From Erwinia psidii (GTDB lineage: Bacteria; Pseudomonadota; Gammaproteobacteria; Enterobacterales; Enterobacteriaceae), in assembly GCF_003846135.1 (NCBI RefSeq), contig NZ_RHHM01000001.1, positions 563,893 through 627,892 on the forward strand: a stretch of 64,000 nt of DNA. The letters are read 5' to 3'. Shown one piece after another: positions 61,055 to 64,000 of the stretch; positions within the stretch are counted from its first letter, which is position 1; each line of letters starts with the position of its first letter. The position numbers and the translations under genes were made by a program. Under the pieces are notes generated by a model, which saw nothing but the letters and a program-made list of their open reading frames with translations, did no database searches and was not told the origin of the DNA.

Positions 61055-61126
61055 ATTTATTCCCTTCCCGTTATTCACAAAAAATTCGTCAGTACGGTAA
61101 CGTCTTCATTAAAATGGATAAATTAA

Positions 61127-64000
61127 ATGCGCGAATTTAGATTCACGAAAGCGATAACATTCCTAATTCTATTTAATTATCTTATAACAATAGTCGTCAT
61201 GCCGGTTTACGCCTCAGTAAATTCACTCAGTAATCTCGAACAAACCATGGCGGAACTGAGCAGGGAAGCGGCAAACAATATTAAGCCAGGCCCTACTGAC
61301 GATAAGATCTCACCGGAAAAAGAACAGGAAATCGTGAAGGAGCCTGAAGGCTTTTTCCTTGATAAACATAATATTACCAATGAAAAAAAAGCTGAAGATA
61401 GTTCAGTAGCATCCGTAATGACTGATGCCCTGCCGCCCGCAGAAAACGAAAAAAAAGAAAATACCGAGCCATCACTCGTTCCTCTTAATGGTCTGAAACG
61501 CCTGTGGCAAATCATGGGATCCGATGAACGTACTAAAGCAGGGATCAATACGATTACCGGCATTGCCAGTGGAGTGGCAAATAATGCTGTCCGTGACTGG
61601 CTGGGACAGTCCAGCAACAGTCGGCTTGAGTTTAGCAGTAGCGGTTCGGTTAATACGGACCTGTTGCTTCCACTATGGGAAAACGCTGACAATGTCCTGT
61701 TTGGGCAGGCAGGGATCAGGCGAAATGACGAAAGAACAACCTATAACTTAGGTAGCGGATGGCGTCATTTTGTTAACGACCAGTGGATGTTAGGTATCAA
61801 CGGATTCTGGGATCACGATATTACCGGAAACAACTCTCGTGTCGGTATTGGTCTGGAAAGCTGGCATGATTACCTTAAATTTGCTGCCAACGGCTATTTT
61901 CGCCTGACCAACTGGCATCAGTCTCCACTGAGTGCCATGGAAGATTATGATGAACGACCGGCAAACGGCTATGATATTAACTGGCAAAGCTGGATTCCTT
62001 TTTATCCTCAACTTGGCGCGGCCCTGAAGTTTGAGAAATATTTTGGCAAAGGCGTCATAGCTGGTAACTCGTCCGGCGTATCGGCACTCAAAGATTCTCC
62101 CCATGCGCTGACAACAGGTCTGAACTACACGCCTTTACCGTTACTCACGCTGAGTGTTGGACACAGGAACGGCAGTGTCTCTGAAACCTGGGCTGCCCTT
62201 TCACTGAATTACCGCACGGGTCTTTCCTGGAATGAGCAAACTGACAGTCGCTCGGTCGGTGTTATGCGAAGCCTTGCAGGAAGTCGGTACGATTTTGTCG
62301 ATCGTAATTACAATATCGTGATGCAATACCGTAAACAAAATCTTATTTCTCTCTCCCTTCCAGCCACGCTGACGGTTGAAGCCGCTTCAACCGTCATAAT
62401 CGAAAGTTCTGTTACCGCAAAATACGGTCTTAAAAACATAAGCTTTAAAGCACCGGAATTACTCGCTGCAGGAGGAAGTCTCTCACCAATTTCAGCGACT
62501 GCCGTTGCCGTGACGATCCCCGCCTATCTGAATGACAGTGAGAATGTCTGGCGGCTCACCGCGATTGCCACCGACACACATGGCAACGATTCTGATGAGG
62601 CGGAGACATTGCTTCAGGTTATCCGTTCCAGTAACACCGTGGGTTTAACTATGAACTCCATTGGCGATATCATTGCTAATGGGAGTAATGAAGCAACAGC
62701 AACTGCATTATTGACCGATAAAAACGGCGCACCGCTAAGTAACATGGCGATCACCTTCTCGCTTTCAGGCCCCGGAAAGCGCTGTATCATTAACGGCTCA
62801 TCCACCTGCAAAATTACTCTGCAATCTGATACCCAGGGACAGGCAACGATCCGGTTAAGCACGGTCACTGCAGGAAACTACACGTTACTGGCAACAATGG
62901 ATAACGGTAACAGCGACAGTAAAAACATTCATTTTATTGCCGACATCAGCACCGCTAAAATTAAATCGCTGGAAGTCACGAAAAATAATGTCGTCGCCAA
63001 CGGCACTGACACAGCAAGCCTGGCTGTTACGGTCACGGATGCCAACGAAAACCTGGTAGCAAATCAGGCCGTATCCCTGACTGCGGCAGCGGATTTGCTT
63101 CTGTCTGCCGGCAGCGTGACCACCGGCAGCGACGGCACCGCCACCCTCACCGCCACCAGCAACACCGCGGCCACCCTGACGGTTACCGCCACCGCCAACG
63201 GCTCCACCGCCACCGCCGACGTCACCTTTGTCGCCGACCGCAGCACCGCAACGGTTACTTCACTGGAAGCAACACCAGCAAGCAATCTCACCGCTGACGG
63301 CAAGACACAATCGGTATTGACCGCCGTAGTTAAGGATGCGCAAAATAACCTTGTCAGCGGCATGACGGTGACCTTTAGTGCCGATAATCAGGCCCAGCTA
63401 TCTTCCCCGAAAGCAACAACGGACAACAACGGGCAGATCAGCATAACAGTTACCAGCCGCCGTGCAGGTAATTCGGTGTTGAAAGCCACAGTTAACGATT
63501 CGACAACCAGTACGACAATCACCTTTGTCGCCGACCGCAGCACCGCCGTGATCGGCTCACTGACCGTCACCACCGACAACGCCACCGCCGACGGTAAGGC
63601 TGCTAACGCCCTGCAGGTTACCGTGGTGGATGGCAACGGTAATCCGGTGGCCGATCAGGTGGTTGCCCTGAGCGCCCCGGAAGGACTGACCCTCTCCGCC
63701 GCCAGCGTCACCACCGGCAGCGACGGCACCGCCTCACTGACCGCCACCAGCACCACCGCGGCCACCCTGACGGTTACCGCCAAAGCCAACGGTTCGTCTG
63801 CCAGCGCGGAGATCACCTTTGTCGCCGACCGCAGCACCGCGGTAATCAGTGCGCTGACCGTCACCACCGACAACGCCACCGCCGACGGTAAGGCTGCTAA
63901 CGCCCTGCAGGTTACCGTGGTGGATGGCAACGGTAATCCGGTGGCCGATCAGGTGGTTGCCCTGAGCGCCGCGGAAGGACTGACCCTCTCCGCCGCCAGC
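61127..64000 (+). CDS. Inverse autotransporter adhesin (invasin/intimin family), 5' part, runs off window
   Basis: 958 codons are visible from the ATG at 61127, with no stop before the edge. A signal peptide covers about residues 1-30 (FLILFNYLITIVVMPVYA). A charged linker of about 90 residues follows. The outer-membrane inverse-autotransporter barrel spans about 120-410 (RLEFSSSGSVNTDLLLPLWE, NLGSGWRHF, LGINGFWDHDITG, IGLESWHDYLKFAANGYFR, LSVGHRNGS). The post-barrel domain has AKYGLKNISFKAPELLAAGG. From about residue 500 on, Ig-like Big_1 repeats form the exported stalk, with VTTGSDGTATLTAT signatures. No LysM domain is seen. The 5' part is AT-rich and the repeats strikingly GC-rich. Confidence 0.93.
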   Translation, partial: MREFRFTKAITFLILFNYLITIVVMPVYASVNSLSNLEQTMAELSREAANNIKPGPTDDKISPEKEQEIVKEPEGFFLDKHNITNEKKAEDSSVASVMTDALPPAENEKKENTEPSLVPLNGLKRLWQIMGSDERTKAGINTITGIASGVANNAVRDWLGQSSNSRLEFSSSGSVNTDLLLPLWENADNVLFGQAGIRRNDERTTYNLGSGWRHFVNDQWMLGINGFWDHDITGNNSRVGIGLESWHDYLKFAANGYFRLTNWHQSPLSAMEDYDERPANGYDINWQSWIPFYPQLGAALKFEKYFGKGVIAGNSSGVSALKDSPHALTTGLNYTPLPLLTLSVGHRNGSVSETWAALSLNYRTGLSWNEQTDSRSVGVMRSLAGSRYDFVDRNYNIVMQYRKQNLISLSLPATLTVEAASTVIIESSVTAKYGLKNISFKAPELLAAGGSLSPISATAVAVTIPAYLNDSENVWRLTAIATDTHGNDSDEAETLLQVIRSSNTVGLTMNSIGDIIANGSNEATATALLTDKNGAPLSNMAITFSLSGPGKRCIINGSSTCKITLQSDTQGQATIRLSTVTAGNYTLLATMDNGNSDSKNIHFIADISTAKIKSLEVTKNNVVANGTDTASLAVTVTDANENLVANQAVSLTAAADLLLSAGSVTTGSDGTATLTATSNTAATLTVTATANGSTATADVTFVADRSTATVTSLEATPASNLTADGKTQSVLTAVVKDAQNNLVSGMTVTFSADNQAQLSSPKATTDNNGQISITVTSRRAGNSVLKATVNDSTTSTTITFVADRSTAVIGSLTVTTDNATADGKAANALQVTVVDGNGNPVADQVVALSAPEGLTLSAASVTTGSDGTASLTATSTTAATLTVTAKANGSSASAEITFVADRSTAVISALTVTTDNATADGKAANALQVTVVDGNGNPVADQVVALSAAEGLTLSAAS
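63224..64000 (+). repeat. Tandem Big_1 repeats of 98-99 codons, near-identical in DNA
   Basis: The block beginning ACCTTTGTCGCCGACCGCAG recurs at 63224, 63521 and 63815, spacing 297 and 294 bp. The unit from 63521 is repeated almost base for base from 63815 to the window end; a visible change is CCCCGGAAGG to CGCGGAAGG. The 63224 unit shares its ends but differs inside. Such recent duplication allows copy-number change by recombination. Confidence 0.92.

Noticed and set aside
62614-63930. Several minus-strand frames within the adhesin gene
   Set aside because: They repeat with the Ig-module period and are shadows of the plus-strand repeats.

Overview
The window comes from an enteric gammaproteobacterium of the Enterobacterales. 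The backbone follows the E. coli K-12 63-minute region almost gene for gene: gudP, yqcA-truC-yqcC, csrB, syd, queF, ppnN, xni, rlmM, ygdD, gcvA/gcvB, ygdI, csdAE, tcdA, mltA, initiator tRNAs, amiC, argA, recD-recB-ptrA-recC, ppdC-ygdB-ppdB-ppdA, thyA-lgt, ptsP-rppH, mutH, ygdQ, ygdR, tas, lplT-aas. Protein divergence and the accessory genes suggest Erwiniaceae (Erwinia or Pantoea relatives). That is an inference from gene content; no marker in the window proves it.

Layout. (1) 1-2.3 kb: 5' end of a glucarate/galactarate MFS transporter gene, divergent from galactarate dehydratase garD. (2) 2.3-5.0 kb: flavodoxin, TruC, YqcC and Syd, with the CsrB regulatory RNA between yqcC and syd and a UvrY-type palindrome upstream of it. 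(3) 5.06-5.20 kb: a small MITE-like element with perfect terminal inverted repeats and a 5-bp target duplication. (4) 5.3-15.4 kb: housekeeping genes for queuosine, nucleotide metabolism, rRNA and tRNA modification, sulfur transfer and murein, plus the gcvA/gcvB regulator-sRNA pair. (5) 15.6-15.9 kb: two tandem initiator tRNA genes. (6) 15.9-30.8 kb: amiC, argA with its ArgR operator, and the RecBCD/protease III block. (7) 31.2-32.9 kb: four minor pseudopilin genes. (8) 32.9-38.8 kb: an accessory insertion of six plus-strand genes between ppdA and thyA. They encode an SDR oxidoreductase, a TauD-like dioxygenase, a PAPS-type sulfotransferase, a class III aminotransferase, a prolyl-4-hydroxylase-like dioxygenase and a P-loop kinase-like protein. 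This is the best candidate here for an undescribed biosynthetic system. (9) 39.0-51.0 kb: conserved backbone again, with perfect DnaA boxes in the long rppH-mutH gap. (10) 51.1-60.1 kb: a four-gene RND efflux operon of the MdtABC/MuxABC-OpmB type. (11) 60.6-64.0 kb: a small lipoprotein gene and the first 958 codons of an inverse autotransporter (invasin/intimin family). Its Ig-like repeats become nearly identical at the DNA level, and the gene runs off the window.

How the genes work together. The recC/ptrA/recB/recD block supplies double-strand-break repair. csrB and gcvB are two global post-transcriptional regulators. CsdA, CsdE and TcdA act together in formation of cyclic t6A in tRNA. Tight coupling (1-17 nt overlaps) marks translational units in truC-yqcC, the rec block, the ppd block, thyA-lgt, lplT-aas, the RND operon, and parts of the accessory cluster. 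In that cluster the gene set suggests a small amino- or keto-acid scaffold that is oxidised, transaminated, hydroxylated and sulfated. The product cannot be named from sequence alone.
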